A stretch of DNA of 64,000 nt from Chloranthus sessilifolius (GCA_021018995.1 CM037590.1:42534287-42598286); one strand, 5' to 3'. Positions 11,819 through 24,590 are shown, numbered from the stretch's first letter. Notes: generated from the sequence alone by a model not told the origin. Numbers and translations: made by a program.

Positions 11819-12234
11819 TGATTTTCATATATATATGTGTGTGTGTGTGTGTGTGTCCCTACTTTTTTATGATGATAATAAAGTTAGTGGGTTTATAAAT
11901 ATTTGTGGACCTTGTGGCCTTTGAGTGTTTTTTTCATAAATCAGCTCGAGGTTCTCAATGAGGTCCTCACCATAGTTGGTGCTCTCCTTGGTGGTGGCTC
12001 CTCCCACAAATGTTTCTCAATCTCCTTTTCTTGAGGCTCGTGAGTAAAATAGATCAATAAATAAATAATAGTAATATATATAATTTCGAATGGTGATAGA
12101 TTTATTTGAGCATGGATGTTGTTGTGCAACATTTTGCCTCTCCTCTTTATAGTTGTGGGCTTTGTTGTTGATAAATAATGAAATCCTTCTCACACAAGGG
12201 TTTATTATTATTGCATAAAAATAAATATGTGAAA

Positions 12235-12350
12235 GGGATACAAACCTAACCTCTGGCCTTTTACACACAAAGTTACTGCTTTTCAAACTCGAACCTACGT
12301 CTACACACTTGGCAACCCAAACGTTTTACCATTGCACCTAGTAATGCCTC
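12235..12350 (-). mobile_element. SINE-like element, right-arm copy
   Basis: Reverse complement of the sequence at 10925-11048, with the same B-box-like word and the AAAGGCCAGAGGTTAGG body. It is the duplicated partner rather than an independent insertion. Confidence 0.45.
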
Positions 12351-12639
12351 CAATACTATTATTAGTAAAATCCATGTTACCAATTGATTATACTAGTAAA
12401 AAAGGCATGTGTGATACATGCACACTATAAAAAAAATGATAACTGATCAAATAATCATAATTATATGATCTATGATCAAATAATGGTACAAATATTTTTC
12501 AGATTTAATACCTTCCGATTATTAGTTGGATTATATGGATATATAACTTCGATTTTTTTATATGCAATATTATGAATTATTCAATCACGTTTGAGCATAT
12601 CATGTGGTGATCTCAAGGTAATTTTTTTGCTATATATAC

Positions 12640-12924
12640 CTACGGGTGCAGATTTGGTTAACTGAAATCGAAATTTTGGTTTTCAGTTCGTGTTCTATAA
12701 AACTGAACCCTAATCGAAACATTTCAATTTCGGTTAACTAGACTTTTCAACCCAAAACCAAACCGATTCGGTTTTCAAATTTTCTATATTTTTTTAATTT
12801 TTCGAGTTTTTAGTTGGTTTTCTCACCCTACCCGATTATCGGCCACCAAAACCGAATCAGTTCGGTTTTGGTCCAGTTCGGCAGGCTTGGTTTCTAGTGG
12901 GTTTTCGGTTTAAATTTGCACCCT
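12640..12924. mobile_element. hAT-like MITE, right-arm copy
   Basis: Inverted copy of the element at 10267-10629, shortened by internal deletions to about 285 bp. TATATATAC flanks it on the left. It is useful for dating the inverted duplication because both copies derive from one insertion. Confidence 0.7.
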
Positions 12925-13156
12925 TATATATACCGCATACAATAAGTGTTTTGGCGTTCGTCATGGCTGATCCAATAGATAGTCTATCGTTTGATGGTGG
13001 TGCGTGTCATGGCATGCATCAATTATATTGATGTTGGCATGCATCAGTTTAATTGATGATTTGGATTGAATGAAATATATAATAATTGTGCATAGAGATA
13101 CACGCATTGTCATCTTTGTTCCCCGTGAAACACCATCATGTAAGAACTCATACTAC

Positions 13157-13798
13157 TACTGATTTTTTAGCTAATAGATTTTCTTTTATATTTAGAGAAT
13201 TTTTTTTTACATAATAGTGTATTTTAGTGATGTTTAGCACCATAGTGACCAAGTGTAGGTAGTGGAATAAAATGGCTCCGGGAAAAAAGAAGGTAAATTT
13301 AAGTAATCTTAAGGTAAAAATTTATAAAAATATTTTAAATTATAAAAAAATATAAAATATATATTTTGTGACCGAACACGAAAATTAAATGCAAAAAAAA
13401 CATTTTTTCCTTTTAAAATCCATTTTTTTGGAAAAGAACATAACAGGTTTTTTCCCTTTTTTTTCATTTTTAGAAAAAAAAGTGCTTTTAGCCACTATGC
13501 ATCATTATTTTATATATATCTATATCTAATAATGTCAAATCTATCGAATCTAGCTACTGTATTCCAAAACTTTTATCTATAATCAATTTGACAGTTTATA
13601 TAGACCAATGAATTGTAAAGACAGAAGTATCTTCATCTGTGATGATGCTAACAATATCAATTATTTGCATGTAACGTTACACAATTTTATCTTATTACTG
13701 ATTTAAGGATCTATATCATTGATTGTAATAGTCCCAGAGTGCATTGAGAAAAGTCCCAAACTTTGGGCTATATGTGATTGCAGACACTACATGCCATG
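13157..13798. other. AT-rich spacer, no gene seen
   Basis: The sequence is dominated by A and T runs with no coding signal. CATAGTGACCAAG near 13238 and an inverted CATAGTGGCTAAA ending near 13500 hint at a decayed MITE related to the one at 15712-16046, but the flanks do not match. Confidence 0.35.
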
Positions 13799-14486
13799 CA
13801 AGGTAGTTAAGGCGGTGTGGCGAGGAGGCTTGCTACGCATGACAAGGCTATTTATTATTGTAATTTTTAAAAAAATTTATTTTATCTATTAATTAGTAGT
13901 ATTCTTTTTTTTTTAATATAATTTTTCTATAAGAAAAAAAAATAAGGAAGAAAAAAGTTTAACTACTAACGCATACTACTTTGATTCTAATATTGAGGAT
14001 TTCATATTCTAGAAATAAACAAATATCAATAAATACAAATAAAAAATGAAACATCAACAAATTTGTAACATGGTAAATATAAATAAATAAATATGAAATA
14101 TCAACACATATAGAATATTAAAAAATATGAAATATTAAGTGCACATATAGCAGTGTCGCCGACGTTGAGGTTTCGGCGACGTTGGTGTTGGTAGCTGTTG
14201 TGACGAGAGAGAATTGAGGATTTGTAATTTATAAGTTGAATATTTGACTTGTAAGTTAACTTTTGTAACTTATATATTATAAAAATGCAATAATTTATAA
14301 GTATTATACATTATTATCCAAAAAATAAAATAGCGTGCATAATGATGTAATAATGCTATTCCGTCATGGCGACGCTATAGCGTCGCTATTTAGCCATTAT
14401 GGCTATTTAGTTATATATGGCGTTTCCTATCGCCATTCGCCATGGCGAGACCATAGCGAGGCTATAGCGTAGCCTTGACAACCATG
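13799..14486. mobile_element. hAT-like MITE, CTATAGCG word family
   Basis: Termini CAAGGTAGTTAAGGC and, inverted, CATGGTTGTCAAGGC are flanked by ATGCCATG (13791-13798) and ATGTCATG (14487-14494), an 8-bp duplication with one change. Near both ends the sequence repeats GGCGACGC, CTATAGCG and GCCATGGCGA, words that pair with one another. The middle is AT-rich and non-coding. Confidence 0.75.
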
Positions 14487-14798
14487 ATGTCATGACACGT
14501 TTTGGGTGGGGACTTAAGCCCATACTAGAAACAAAGCCAGGGTGAGGACTTAAGCCCAGAACTGGACAATATTATGGCATGTGGGTCCGGTCGTCACATT
14601 GATCAAACAGTTTCTTGGTTATTGGGTCGCTACATTGAACGCACTGACCCATATATTAATAGTATCAACTGATATATACCAATGTTCATCCAAAATTGTT
14701 ACGTATCAGTTTTGGAGCTGGCCGATACATATCGAAAATCGAGATTTTTGTATCCCGTCAATCTTTATAAACTATTTACTTCCAGAGATAGGAGCACT

Positions 14799-15002
14799 CA
14801 TGGTATCAAAAATCGGGCAATACCAATACGTATAAGTCGATACGGGTTTGTATCGGTCGATACGTATCGGTTTGAGCCGAGACTTCGAGTTTTTTTTTTT
14901 AATTTAATAAAAGGGCCGATACGTATCGGTATCGACTGATTCATATCAATCCTCCATGGACCGATACCCGATACTAATACCGATACAGAGTTTGACACCT
15001 TG
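14799..15002. mobile_element. hAT-like MITE, CGATACGTATCG word family
   Basis: Termini CATGGTATCAAAAATCG and, inverted, CAAGGTGTCAAACTCTG are flanked by exact 8-bp duplications GGAGCACT (14791-14798 and 15003-15010). The 204-bp interior is almost entirely variants of CGATACGTATCGGT, TATCGGTCGATAC and GGGCCGATAC, so it can fold on itself in many registers. Related blocks occur at 39600-39760, 41515-41930, 44204-44505, 48882-49083 and 49162-49450. Confidence 0.85.
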
Positions 15003-15711
15003 GGAGCACTATCACCTCAAATGGGTGTTTGACAACATCACATAACAGTGTGGGAGGTGCCCTATAAGGTGTGTAATCTGTGAATTATTAGGGGCCTTAG
15101 GGTGAGGGCAGCCCTTAGAAATTTGTCCAAGCATAAGCTTGGAATGCACTAATTTTGGATTGGGGAAGGTCAAAATGGGGAAATGAGGTGATCCGAATTC
15201 ATCTCAGCTATCTACGAATTTCAATGTTTTAATCGAGGGTCCATACTGAAAGACTTATATAATCTGCTCTTATCAATTGTTAGATTTTTGAATAAATAAT
15301 AAGAATGTTTCTAGGGCAGCATTAAAGATCTCATCGAAAACTTATAGCAACATGCCAAACAAGGGCTTAGAGAAAAAAGAACACAGGTCTGACTGGCATA
15401 ACATCCACGACTGGATTGAAAAAAGCATATAAAAATAAATAAGTAAAATAGAGTGTGAATAATGATACCCTTTTAGCAGATCATTTTAATGGCATTAACT
15501 GCTTTTAACATTAACAACCACCATTTTTCTTTAAAAGATATCGATTGCTTTGAATCATATGATACGGATAGTGTTTTCGTTTCAAGCTTCAACAACATAG
15601 GTCTTTAGATGATGGTCTTCAAATCATATGATACACTTGATGAAACCACATGCCACATCTACCAAATAGTGACATGTGAACCAACTATTGGCACTCAGCT
15701 CTAGTTCCTAC
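15003..15711. other. Intergenic, no gene seen
   Basis: No open frame of interest and no repeat with clear ends was found. Base composition is like that of the surrounding intergenic DNA. Confidence 0.4.
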
Positions 15712-16046
15712 CATAGTGACCAAGTCGGGTTTGAAAATAAAACAGCTTGGAAAAAATTTGCTAAAATCCGGCAAAATTCTTGTAGTTCGGAAAAAAGAGG
15801 ATCAAAATTTGGGCAAAAAAAACTAATTATAAAAACATATTAATTATAAATTATAAATATTATGAATTTTGAAAAATAAAAGCAAAATTTTGAAATTTTT
15901 TGGTAAATTCGTGAAATTCACGAATAATTCTTACAATCTATGATTTTTTTTGAAAAAGTCGCAAATAATTATAAAATTATTCATTTTTTCAAAAAATTGT
16001 GATTTATCCGCATTTTTTTAAAAAAGTCGGAGAATTGGTCACTATG
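15712..16046. mobile_element. hAT-like MITE, CATAGTGACCAA family
   Basis: Perfect 12-bp termini CATAGTGACCAA and, inverted, the same, with flanks GTTCCTAC (15704-15711) and GTTCCTAT (16047-16054), seven of eight matching. The interior is AT-rich with repeated GTGAATTCACGAA-like and AAAATTTTTT words. A related decayed block without clear ends lies at about 16255-16500. Confidence 0.75.
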
Positions 16047-16502
16047 GTTCCTATTACCAAGTCATCTATATATTTTGACTTTCCAAGTGCACGCTAAAGA
16101 TTGCACAATGAAAATCGCTTTGAAGGGGTGATTTTCTTTGTTGCTCGTCAACTAGATAGCGAGCCACATTGGTTGTCAAGAAAGTTAGCATTAGGTAAGC
16201 AGCCCGAATGTAAAGAGACTTGGGCCCTATTTAGCAAAGTTGCTTCTCAAGAGCATAGCCACAAAAATCGTTGAATTTTTGAATAATTCGCAAATTTAAG
16301 GTTCTCCAACTTAATCCTGAAATATTCGCAATTTTTTTAAAAATTCATGTGTTCACAGAAATTCACGAATAATTTTAGAAATTTTCAAAAAAATTGTGAT
16401 TTTTAATATTTTAAAATTTTATAGTTTTAAATTTTTTATTTTTCTCTCCAATTTTTCCTCCAAATATTTTCCCGAACTTGCAAGATTTTGCCGGATCCTT
16501 CA

Positions 16503-16652
16503 AAGTGCTTTTGGGAAGCAACTTTGCTGAGCAAGGTCTTAGTACTCAATTCACTCTTTGAGGTGTGTACCACATGAAAGTGCTTTTGGGAAGCAACTTT
16601 GCTGAGCAAGGTCTTAGTACTCAATTCACTCTTTGAGATGTGTACCACATGA
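16503..16652 (+). repeat. Tandem duplication, two 75-bp units
   Basis: The unit beginning AAGTGCTTTTGGGAAGCAAC occurs at 16503 and again at 16578, with one or two changes over 75 bp. A shorter inverted echo lies at about 16230. It probably arose by replication slippage or unequal exchange; no function is suggested. Confidence 0.9.
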
Positions 16653-16951
16653 AATCATGTGTTCCAACTACTAGGGGCACTGATTTAAATATCAAAGTCA
16701 AATGCCATCTAAAACTAATGGCTACCATGTAAATCCAAAATGCCAATAGGTTACCTTATAGGCATGTTTGGTTGGGCTGAGACATGTTCTAATGATAGAT
16801 TGCCACCTAGACATTTTAGATTGATCACTGATGTTCACTACATGGTATAATGAAAAGCACACTTTAATGGTGTGAGATTAAAAGTCTTATCTTTGATGGT
16901 ACAAGATCATTTAAGCACCATTCTAGTGTTCAAATGTCCGTCAGGAGCCAT

Positions 16952-17380
16952 CACTACAAAAAAGTGGGTTTTAGCGACGCTGCTTTAACGGTGTTTGAGT
17001 AAAAGGGCCACTAAAAATACCTTTCCACGACGCTTTTGATACATGACGCTTTTGATAAAAGCACCTCTAATTGTTAATGATTTCATTTCGCGTCACATTG
17101 GTTGCCGCGTCTACTGTGGAAACGACGCGCTAATACAATATTTGCGGCGCTTTATTTTGCAAATGCCACTATGCAGAAAATTAAGTTCGACATTTTTTAT
17201 AGGACGTTGCAATTTAAAACATTATGCGGCGTTTTATTAAAAAACGTCATGATCTGGTCAATGTCAGCAGCAAATATGCCGGTGTTTTCTTTGATAATCG
17301 CCGCCTCTTACTTCGTAACCAGCACCAAACTTCAAAGCGCCTTTTTGGTTCCCTCGCGCTAATTACTTTCTCCTCTCTTA
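16952..17380 (+). mobile_element. CACTA (En/Spm) transposon, one end
   Basis: CACTACAAAAAAGTGGG is the standard terminus of plant CACTA elements. It is followed by subterminal repeats built on GCGACGC, GACGCTTTTGATAAAAGC and GGCGTTTTATTAAAAAACG, some directly palindromic. The matching inverted end with TTTTTTGTAGTG was not found downstream, so the element is either truncated (the LTR-like block at 18.75 kb is a candidate cause) or its other end is too changed. No transposase domain was recognised. Confidence 0.7.
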
Positions 17381-18749
17381 AAACTCGTGTTCCCAACCAC
17401 ATTCTGAAACAATCTCTCCATTCTCGCAAATGTCCCAAAGCTCTCTCGTTCTCGCCGATCTCTCGCAAATCTCTCTTGTTCTCACCAATCTTTCGTTCAA
17501 TCAGATTCAGCTCTGATTCTCAAATCTATCTCTTGCGCCATTTTCTCTACTTCCCTACCACAACGCAACCCTGGAATCGTCTTTGCTCGACCTCAGATCA
17601 ATTGGAGAAGAAAAAATCTCTCTTCAGGTAAGTAAATTAATGTCACATAAAACTGGTATTTAGGTTTTTCTCTGCCATCAAAACACCTGATTGTGATTTC
17701 TTTAACAGCAGCAACGAAGCAAAAACCCATTTTCTGTTAGATTCGAATTTTGGATCAGGTTATGTGCAATCTTTCTCTACCTGCCTGGATTTGCAATCAG
17801 GTATTTTCTCATTTATTATATTTTAATTAATTTTTGAATATTTGAATAAGTTTTTATATTTAATTTTTATTCTCATCATTATCGTCATCTTGCTCATAAC
17901 GCCAAATGTTTTTATGCAGTTTTTTATTTGTCTGTTTCATTGCATCCTAGTTTCTCCTTGCACATATTTGTAGAAATCCTAAGAAATTTAAGGATTTATT
18001 TTTTCTATGTCGTGAATACATCAAACTTATCTCTTTAAGTAGCAACAAACTTTTATCTGAGTATAATGTATCTTGCTATTGCATATAAATACTGAGCTAG
18101 ATATTTGGGGTGTACACATAACACACGTAATGAAATCCCCTTCTTTGAAGGTTTTCATGAGTGGGTAATCTGCCTAGCACACCATAAGGTGCAGGCATGT
18201 CACCACGGGTAAACCCTTTTGACAGCATTGTAGGCCAAGTTGAGCGTAAAAAATTCTGTTGGAGGTTGCAGTCAAACGATGGCGTCCGCCCGATGCATGG
18301 AGGGGTTAGAGTGCCGAATGACATTGTGGCGAAGCCTGATGGCGGTAGAGGTGGAGGAAACACGTGTGAGCTGTGTGCCAAGTTCTCTACTGTATGGTCA
18401 GTGCTCAGACCTTATCCAATCAAGTTTCCTAGTCCAATGATGCCGACACACTCGGCTTCAATCCATGGGTCGAACTAGAAGTTGGTTCATCAAGAAGCTC
18501 TTGATTTAATTGCACAGCCTTTTGAGGCCTATTCTCCCCTCGGATTTTTTGCGGATTTTTTTTTCGAAAAGTTTTGTGGGAACTTGCTATGTTTCCAACA
18601 GAACCTCATCGTAATCCGTTCCCATTCTTTAAGGACAGCTTTAGGGAGTTTAAAGGATGGGCAGCGAACGATTTGATGAGTTCGACACGACCTGCAAGAG
18701 AGAGAGAGAGAGAGAGTAGATGATTCTTCCGAATGCTGACCAGGCAATT
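17381..18749 (+). other. Unrecognised sequence, transcript-like, inside or next to the CACTA end
   Basis: At 17381-17635 the sequence is CT-rich like a plant 5' leader and ends in TTCAGGTAAGTAAAT, a strong donor-like site. Acceptor-like TTTAACAG follows near 17708. Open frames at 17224-17631 (+), 18197-18478 (+) and 18097-18381 (-) have no recognisable domain. It could be the leader of the CACTA element's own gene or captured host sequence. Confidence 0.25.
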
Positions 18750-18751
18750 GA

Positions 18752-19084
18752 ACTTGTAAATCCCAGCTTCCACCAATTGGTGTTAGGGAGGGCTTTAGCT
18801 TCGTACTTGAGCTTGTGTTCACGGTGGTTAGTCCACTGTCGGCGATTAGTCCTTAGAGTTTTACTAGGGTGGATTGTTTGGTCCCATACCCAAACAATCC
18901 CCCGAAGGAACCACCCTTGGTGACTTGAACAAGGGACCTAGTGCTCTGATAACACTTGTTAATCCCAGCTTTCACCAATCCGCCTAAAACCAATTGGTGT
19001 TAGGGAGGGCTTCAGCTTTGTACTTAAACTTGTGTCGTAATTGGTAGTCCGTAGAGCTTACTAGCGTGGATTGTTTGGTCCCGT
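18752..19084. repeat. LTR-like direct repeat pair, fossil
   Basis: The sequence from AATCCCAGCTTCCACCAATT at about 18752 to GGTGGATTGTTTGGTCCC recurs from about 18962 to 19083. Between the copies lies GCTCTGATAACACTTGTTAA, which on the minus strand resembles a Met-tRNA primer site next to an LTR end. It is probably the remains of a minus-strand LTR element. Both copies end where the Ty3 element begins. Confidence 0.45.
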
Positions 19085-22000
19085 ACTGATGGGGATGCCA
19101 CCAACAAGGGCCTAAGTTTCAGGCCGTACACGGTGTACCAGCGGCGGAAGAAGAGAACCAAAGGGAAATGGTTCATCGTGGAGATGACTACGACCCGAAT
19201 GAGAAACACCTCAAGAACGTTCTAGTTGAGTTTTCGACCTTCGATGGAAGAATGGATCCTAAAGTCTTCCTCGATTGGATCTCTGATATGGACCATCACT
19301 TTGAGTGGTATGGCATGGACAATGAGCGGTGTATTAGACTTGCCAAAATGAAGCTCATTGGTCAAGCTCGATTCTTTTGGGTCAACGTTGAGCGCATGAT
19401 TGCGAATGCGGGTCGTGCTCCCATTGCCCATTGGGAGGACATGAAGGAGTGACTTACGGAGAAGTACGTTTCTTTATTATACTACCAATGCCTACTTGAC
19501 CAATGGCAAAATTTACGTCAAGGTAGTATGCCCGTAACTAAGTACATTGGCAAATTTGAGGAGTTCATGATGAGAGCCAATGTGTCGAAAGATCCTCAAG
19601 TCACTCTTTCTAGGTTCCGCACTGGGCCGCGAATGGAACTACAAAAAGAGTTGATCTCCCACCCCGTTGACACTCTTGAAGGGTGTTATGCTGTTGTGCA
19701 AGACCTTGAACAGTATTTGTAAATGACCGTGGTGAGACGATTTGAGCCACATGTCAGTGGCCATCGAACCGGAGAAGGAAGGCCTAGTGCCGGAAACCCA
19801 CCTCCCAAACCTACACAACCCATTCCGACTAATGTGAAGTTTGATAAAGGAAAAGGTGTGGTGGGTGAGTCCTCAAGGGGTGACACTCAAATTAGGTGCT
19901 ATAAATGTCATGGGTTTGGCCACTTTGCCGCCCAATGCCCTACGAGAGACCCCCAAAGAACTCTCTTGGTTGAAGAGGAGGTCGGTGAGGAAGGTGTCGA
20001 AGAGGAAGTGTATGAACCGGAAATCACGCCTAGTGATGAGGAAGGTGATGACGGTAGTCGTGCACGAGCTTGCATCCAAGAGTGCTTGGTCGTGAGGAAC
20101 GTGATGAGAAGGATTGGCGTAGGGATAACATTTTCTATACTTTCGCCAAGTGTGGTGAGAAGAGTTGTAGGGTCATTGTGGATAGTGGGAGTTGCACGAA
20201 CGTTGTGTCGACACACACCCTTACCCGTTTAGGGCTCACACTCGAGACCATATAAAGTCACATGGGTCGACTCCTCTTCCATTCTCATGTCCCAAAGATG
20301 TTATATGCCTATACAATTAGCCTCGTATTTGGACACGTTATGGTGCGATGTGTTGCCGATGGATGTGGGTCACATCATTTTGGGAAGGCCTTGGCTCTAC
20401 GACATGGATGTGCCCCTCCTTGGATGGTCTAACGTGTGCACATTCATGCATGAGGGCAAAAAGAAAAAATTGAACCCCTTATCTCCCAAAACACCATCGA
20501 GCAAGAAGAGTAACAAGAAGGGCGGTCCATCTAAGACCATTAATATTGTGAGTCCTTCGGAGTTTGAGAGAGCGTCCTTAGATGAGAGCGTGGTGTATGT
20601 GGTCATCACCGTTGAAGCGTGCTCTTGAGTCTATGGGTGAGTACCCTAATGAGGTTGAGCGAATTCTACAAGAGTTTGTAGATGTCTTCCCGGAAGACTT
20701 GCCCAATGAACTTCCTCCTATGCGTGACATTCAACACGCAATAGACTTAGTTTTCGGACCTACCCTACCGAACCTACCTCACTATAGGTTGAATCCGGTT
20801 GAACACACCGAGTTAACCCGACAAGTTGATGAACTCCTTCGGAAGGGGTTCATCCAAGAGAGCTTGAGCCCATGTGCCGTACTCTCACTAATCACACCCA
20901 AGAAAGATGGCACGTGACGGATGTGTGTGGATAGTCGAGCCATCAACAAGATTACGGTCAAATATTAGTTCCTTATTCTAAGGCTCGATGATATGCTAGA
21001 TATGATGGTTGGTGCCACTATCTTCTCTAAGATAGACCTCAAGAGTGGCTACCATCAAGTTCGAATCCGCCCTGGTGATGAATGAAAAACTGCCTTTAAG
21101 ACCAAAGATGGCCTTTATGAGTGGGTGGTCATGCCTTTTGGGCTTTCAAATGCCCCGAGCACCTTCATGAGGCTCATGATCCAAGTGTTGCGACCGTTTA
21201 TCGGGAATTTCCTTGTGTATTTTGATGACATTTTGATCTATAGTCGCAGTAAGGAGCAACACTTGACCCCCTTGCAGTTGGTTTGTGGGACTTTGAGAGA
21301 AGAAAAGCTTTATGCGAATTTCAAGAAGTGCACGTTCATGCAACTATCCGTTGTCTTCTTGGCGTTCATTGTCTCGGCCGATGGGATGGTCGCGAACTCA
21401 GAAAAGGTAAAAGTTATCGTAGAATGGCCCGAGCCTAAGAATATCCACGAGGTCCATAGCTTCTATGGATTGGCTACATTTTATCGTTGCTTTATTCAAA
21501 ACTTTAGCACCATCATGGCTCCCATCACTGATTGTATGAAGGGGAGCTTCAATGGAGCAAAGCCGCAACAAATGCCTTTGTCAAGATAAAAGAGAAAATG
21601 ACCAATGCACCCATCATGCGCCTACCAGACTTTTCTAAGGTCTTTGAGGTCGCATGCGATGCTTTGGGTGTGGGCATAGGGCTTAGCCAAGAAGGCCACC
21701 TTGTGGCCTACTTTAGTGAGAAGCTCAACGAGGCGAAGTAAAAATACTCTACCTATGATAAGGAGTTCTATGCGGTTGTTCGAACTCTTTGGTATTGGGA
21801 ACATTACTTTAAAAGCATAAATTTGTGTTGTTTTCCGACTATGAAGCCTTACGCTTCCTTGCTTCTCAAAAGAAATTGAACCCAAGACACGCGACATGGG
21901 TCGAGTACCTTAAAGGGTTCACATTCGTTTTGAAGCACAAGGCCGGTGCTGAGAACAAAGCGGCGGCTGCGCTTAGTCGTCCGGTAGCGACTTTGCAAAT

Positions 22001-24590
22001 CATGAGCACCGAGGTCATTCGGTTTGATCGGTTGAGGGAGGAGTATCCCGAGTGCCCCGATTTCGAGAAAGACTACAACACCCTCCTTAATGACCCAACA
22101 AGCACCAGCCCCACCTATACCTTGCATGATGGGTATTTGTTTATGGGCAATCGCCTGTGCATCCCTCGTATTTCGTTGCGCGACTTCCTCATTTGGGAGT
22201 TGTATGGCGGAGGGATTGTCGGTCATTTCGGGCGCGACAAGACTATCGCACTCATTGAAGATAGATTCTTTTGGCCTGGTCTCATGCGAGATGTCGCTCG
22301 GATTGTCTGACAATGTCGTACTTGCCAAGTTTTCAAGCAATAAAGGCAAAATATCGGCCTGTACACTCCTTTGTCTGTACCACACACACCTTCGCAAGAT
22401 GTCTCGATGGGCTTCGTGTTGGGTCTTCCCAAGACTCTCCAAAAGCACGACTCCGTTTTTGTTGTAGTAAACCGTTTCTCCAAGATGACCCACTTCATAC
22501 CGTGCGCTAAAACTACCAACGCAACCCATGTTGCGAAATTAATTTTCAGTGAGGTGGTGCGCCTCCATGGGCTGCCCAAGACCATTGTGTCGGATAGGGA
22601 TGTCAAGTTTACAAGCTATTTTTCGAAAACCTTATGGCACATGATGGGTACTATGCTTCATTCTCATCAGCATATCACCCTCAAACCGATGGCCAAACGG
22701 AAGCCACCAATAGGAGCCTAGGCAATCTACTTCATTGTCTTGTCAATGGCCACATTAGGACTTGGGACTCCATTCTACCATTAGTTGAGTTTGCATATAA
22801 CAACTTCGTCAATAGGCCCATAGGTAAGAGTCCATTTGAGCTTGTGCATGGTCACCAGCCAAGAACACCCCTAGATTTGATTCCTATGTCCGCATCTCAC
22901 CGCACATCCGAGTCCGCGGATACATTTGCACAGCATATTCACAATTTGCATGCCGAAATTAGACGTAAAATTAATTCGAGCAATGATAATTACAAATTGT
23001 CGGCGGATTCTCACAGGCATTTCAAAGAATTCCAAATAGGTAAGCATGTAATGGTTCGGGTTAGACATGAACGATTCCTTCGGGAATCGCGAAAAAGCTC
23101 CAAGTTCGTGGTGCTGGACCTTTTAGGATTGTGGCAAGGAGTGGTTCGAATGCGAGCTTTCTCAAGATGTGGGGGTTAGTTCAACGTTCAATGTGGAAGA
23201 CCTAGTTCCTTATCTAAGCTCAACCCCACCCCCTTGCAATCCTTTCCAAACGTCCTCCACTTAAGAGCCGACCCAAACCTTGTAGCCTATACCACCTCCT
23301 TCTCCAAAAGAACCTATAAGAGATGTGATTGAGGCGATCTTAGACGATCATGTGGTCTCCACCCATGATGAGGGGTTTCAAAGAACTTGGTGAAGTGAAT
23401 CCATAAGTCGTAATCCGAAAATACGTGGGTCAATGAAGACAAAGTCTGCCGCCTAAACCCCGAAATGCTTGATCGCTACCATGACCGTTCTTCATCGGTG
23501 ATGAACCCCTTTCGTTCTAGTGGAATTGACAGGGACGCCACCAACAAGGGCAATAGTTTCAGGTCGTACAAGGTGTACCAGCGGCGGAAGGAGCGACGGA
23601 AGGGCCAAGGAACATAAAAAACCACCGAGGAAAGGCCCTAGAGATCAACCCATGTGGCACGAGATGTCATCAGGTGGCAGACGTTCGTAGGTTCAGGACG
23701 GACGTCCGGAAGTAAGAGTGCTCACTTTTTTTTTAGCACAGACATCCGTGAGCATCACGGACGTATGTGAGTAGGCTACGGACGTCCGTGGAGATCTCCG
23801 CCCCAATGACTTAAGTGACGTATTTGTCCTTTTTGTCCTTAAATTTTGTTCTTTTGTGTCTAAGTGTAAGTTACCACTTAAGGTAACATAGTATTTTTCT
23901 ATTTTAGGGTATTCTCTTTGTAAATGCTATATTTTGTAAGTCATTTTTGGCATTTGATGAATTAATGAAAATTGCATTTGCATTTTGGCTTGTGAGAAGC
24001 TTAAAGAGAGTCTTCTTCCCCATTTGGGGTTTGGTGTAAGGCCAAGGGTGAGATGCCCATTTATCTTTGATTTTCTTTCTCAACTCTTTTCTTGCTTGTT
24101 TCCCCTATTTTCCAACAACCTCTTGCATCCGATTTTTCCTTTCATTTGATTCTTTCAATCCCCAAACTCTAGATCTTGAATACCCTCAATGTTCATCCTC
24201 GTGGACATTGAATCCGACCCTAGCCGTCGATCCACGCCTGTTGTTGGGCTTGGGCGTATTCAATTCGTGCCTTTACTCACTTCCATTCAAAGCCCTAGCG
24301 AGGAGCTTCCGATTCCACGAAGAACTACAATCTAACGTCCCGACCTAGACGAAATGAGAGTTCTATCTCGCGGATCGCCTCTTCCGCCATCCTAACAGAT
24401 CTCGCACGTCGGATTGGCCCCTACGTGAACCGAGCATGGCCACCTAAGTGGAATCCCGTGAAACCCAAGGTATCGCTTTAATTTGTGATTTAATTACTCA
24501 ATTAATTAATTTAGTTTCAGCAAATTAGCATATCATGGGCATTCACGGATTTTAGGGTAGTCCCGCGTCACGTACCCTAAAAGAAATTAT
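19085..24590 (+). mobile_element. Ty3/gypsy LTR retrotransposon, broken fossil
   Basis: Parts appear in the gag-PR-RT-RNase H-integrase order of Ty3/gypsy: retrotransposon gag region (about 19.17-19.72 kb), CCHC zinc knuckle CYKCHGFGHFAAQC (about 19.9 kb), aspartic protease with VDSGSCTNVV (about 20.17 kb), reverse transcriptase with the FDDILIYS core (about 20.9-21.5 kb), RNase H (about 21.6-22.0 kb) and integrase (about 22.1-22.9 kb). Non-coding sequence to about 24.59 kb, with ACGGACGTCCGT palindromes and AT-rich polyadenylation-like signals, is probably 3' LTR. A stretch of about 75 bp at 19088-19165 recurs at 23531-23608, but a full 5' LTR is missing. The copy is broken, with roughly ten interruptions, and cannot be recent. 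The clade was not determined. Confidence 0.85.

Larger units (their letters stand above)
10078..13156. repeat. 3.1-kb inverted duplication with a 0.33-kb spacer
   Basis: The left arm (10078 to about 11492) and right arm (about 11827-13156) are reverse complements over roughly 1.35-1.4 kb, from GTAGTATGAGTTCTTAC at the outer end to a CA/TA microsatellite at the inner end. Both arms carry the same hAT-like MITE and the same SINE-like sequence, so those insertions predate the duplication. The arms look about 90% alike by eye, with small insertions and deletions. No target duplication is obvious. The spacer (11493-11826) is unrelated and holds a BURP gene fragment. It could be a fold-back element, a Pack-type transposon with very long termini, or a plain inverted segmental duplication. 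Confidence 0.9.

Noticed and set aside
17224-17631. Open frame of 135 codons after the CACTA end
   Set aside because: No domain, unusual composition, and it runs into a strong splice-donor-like site. Leader sequence is as likely.
18097-18478. Overlapping open frames on both strands
   Set aside because: Neither has a recognisable motif and they shadow one another. Left as unrecognised sequence.
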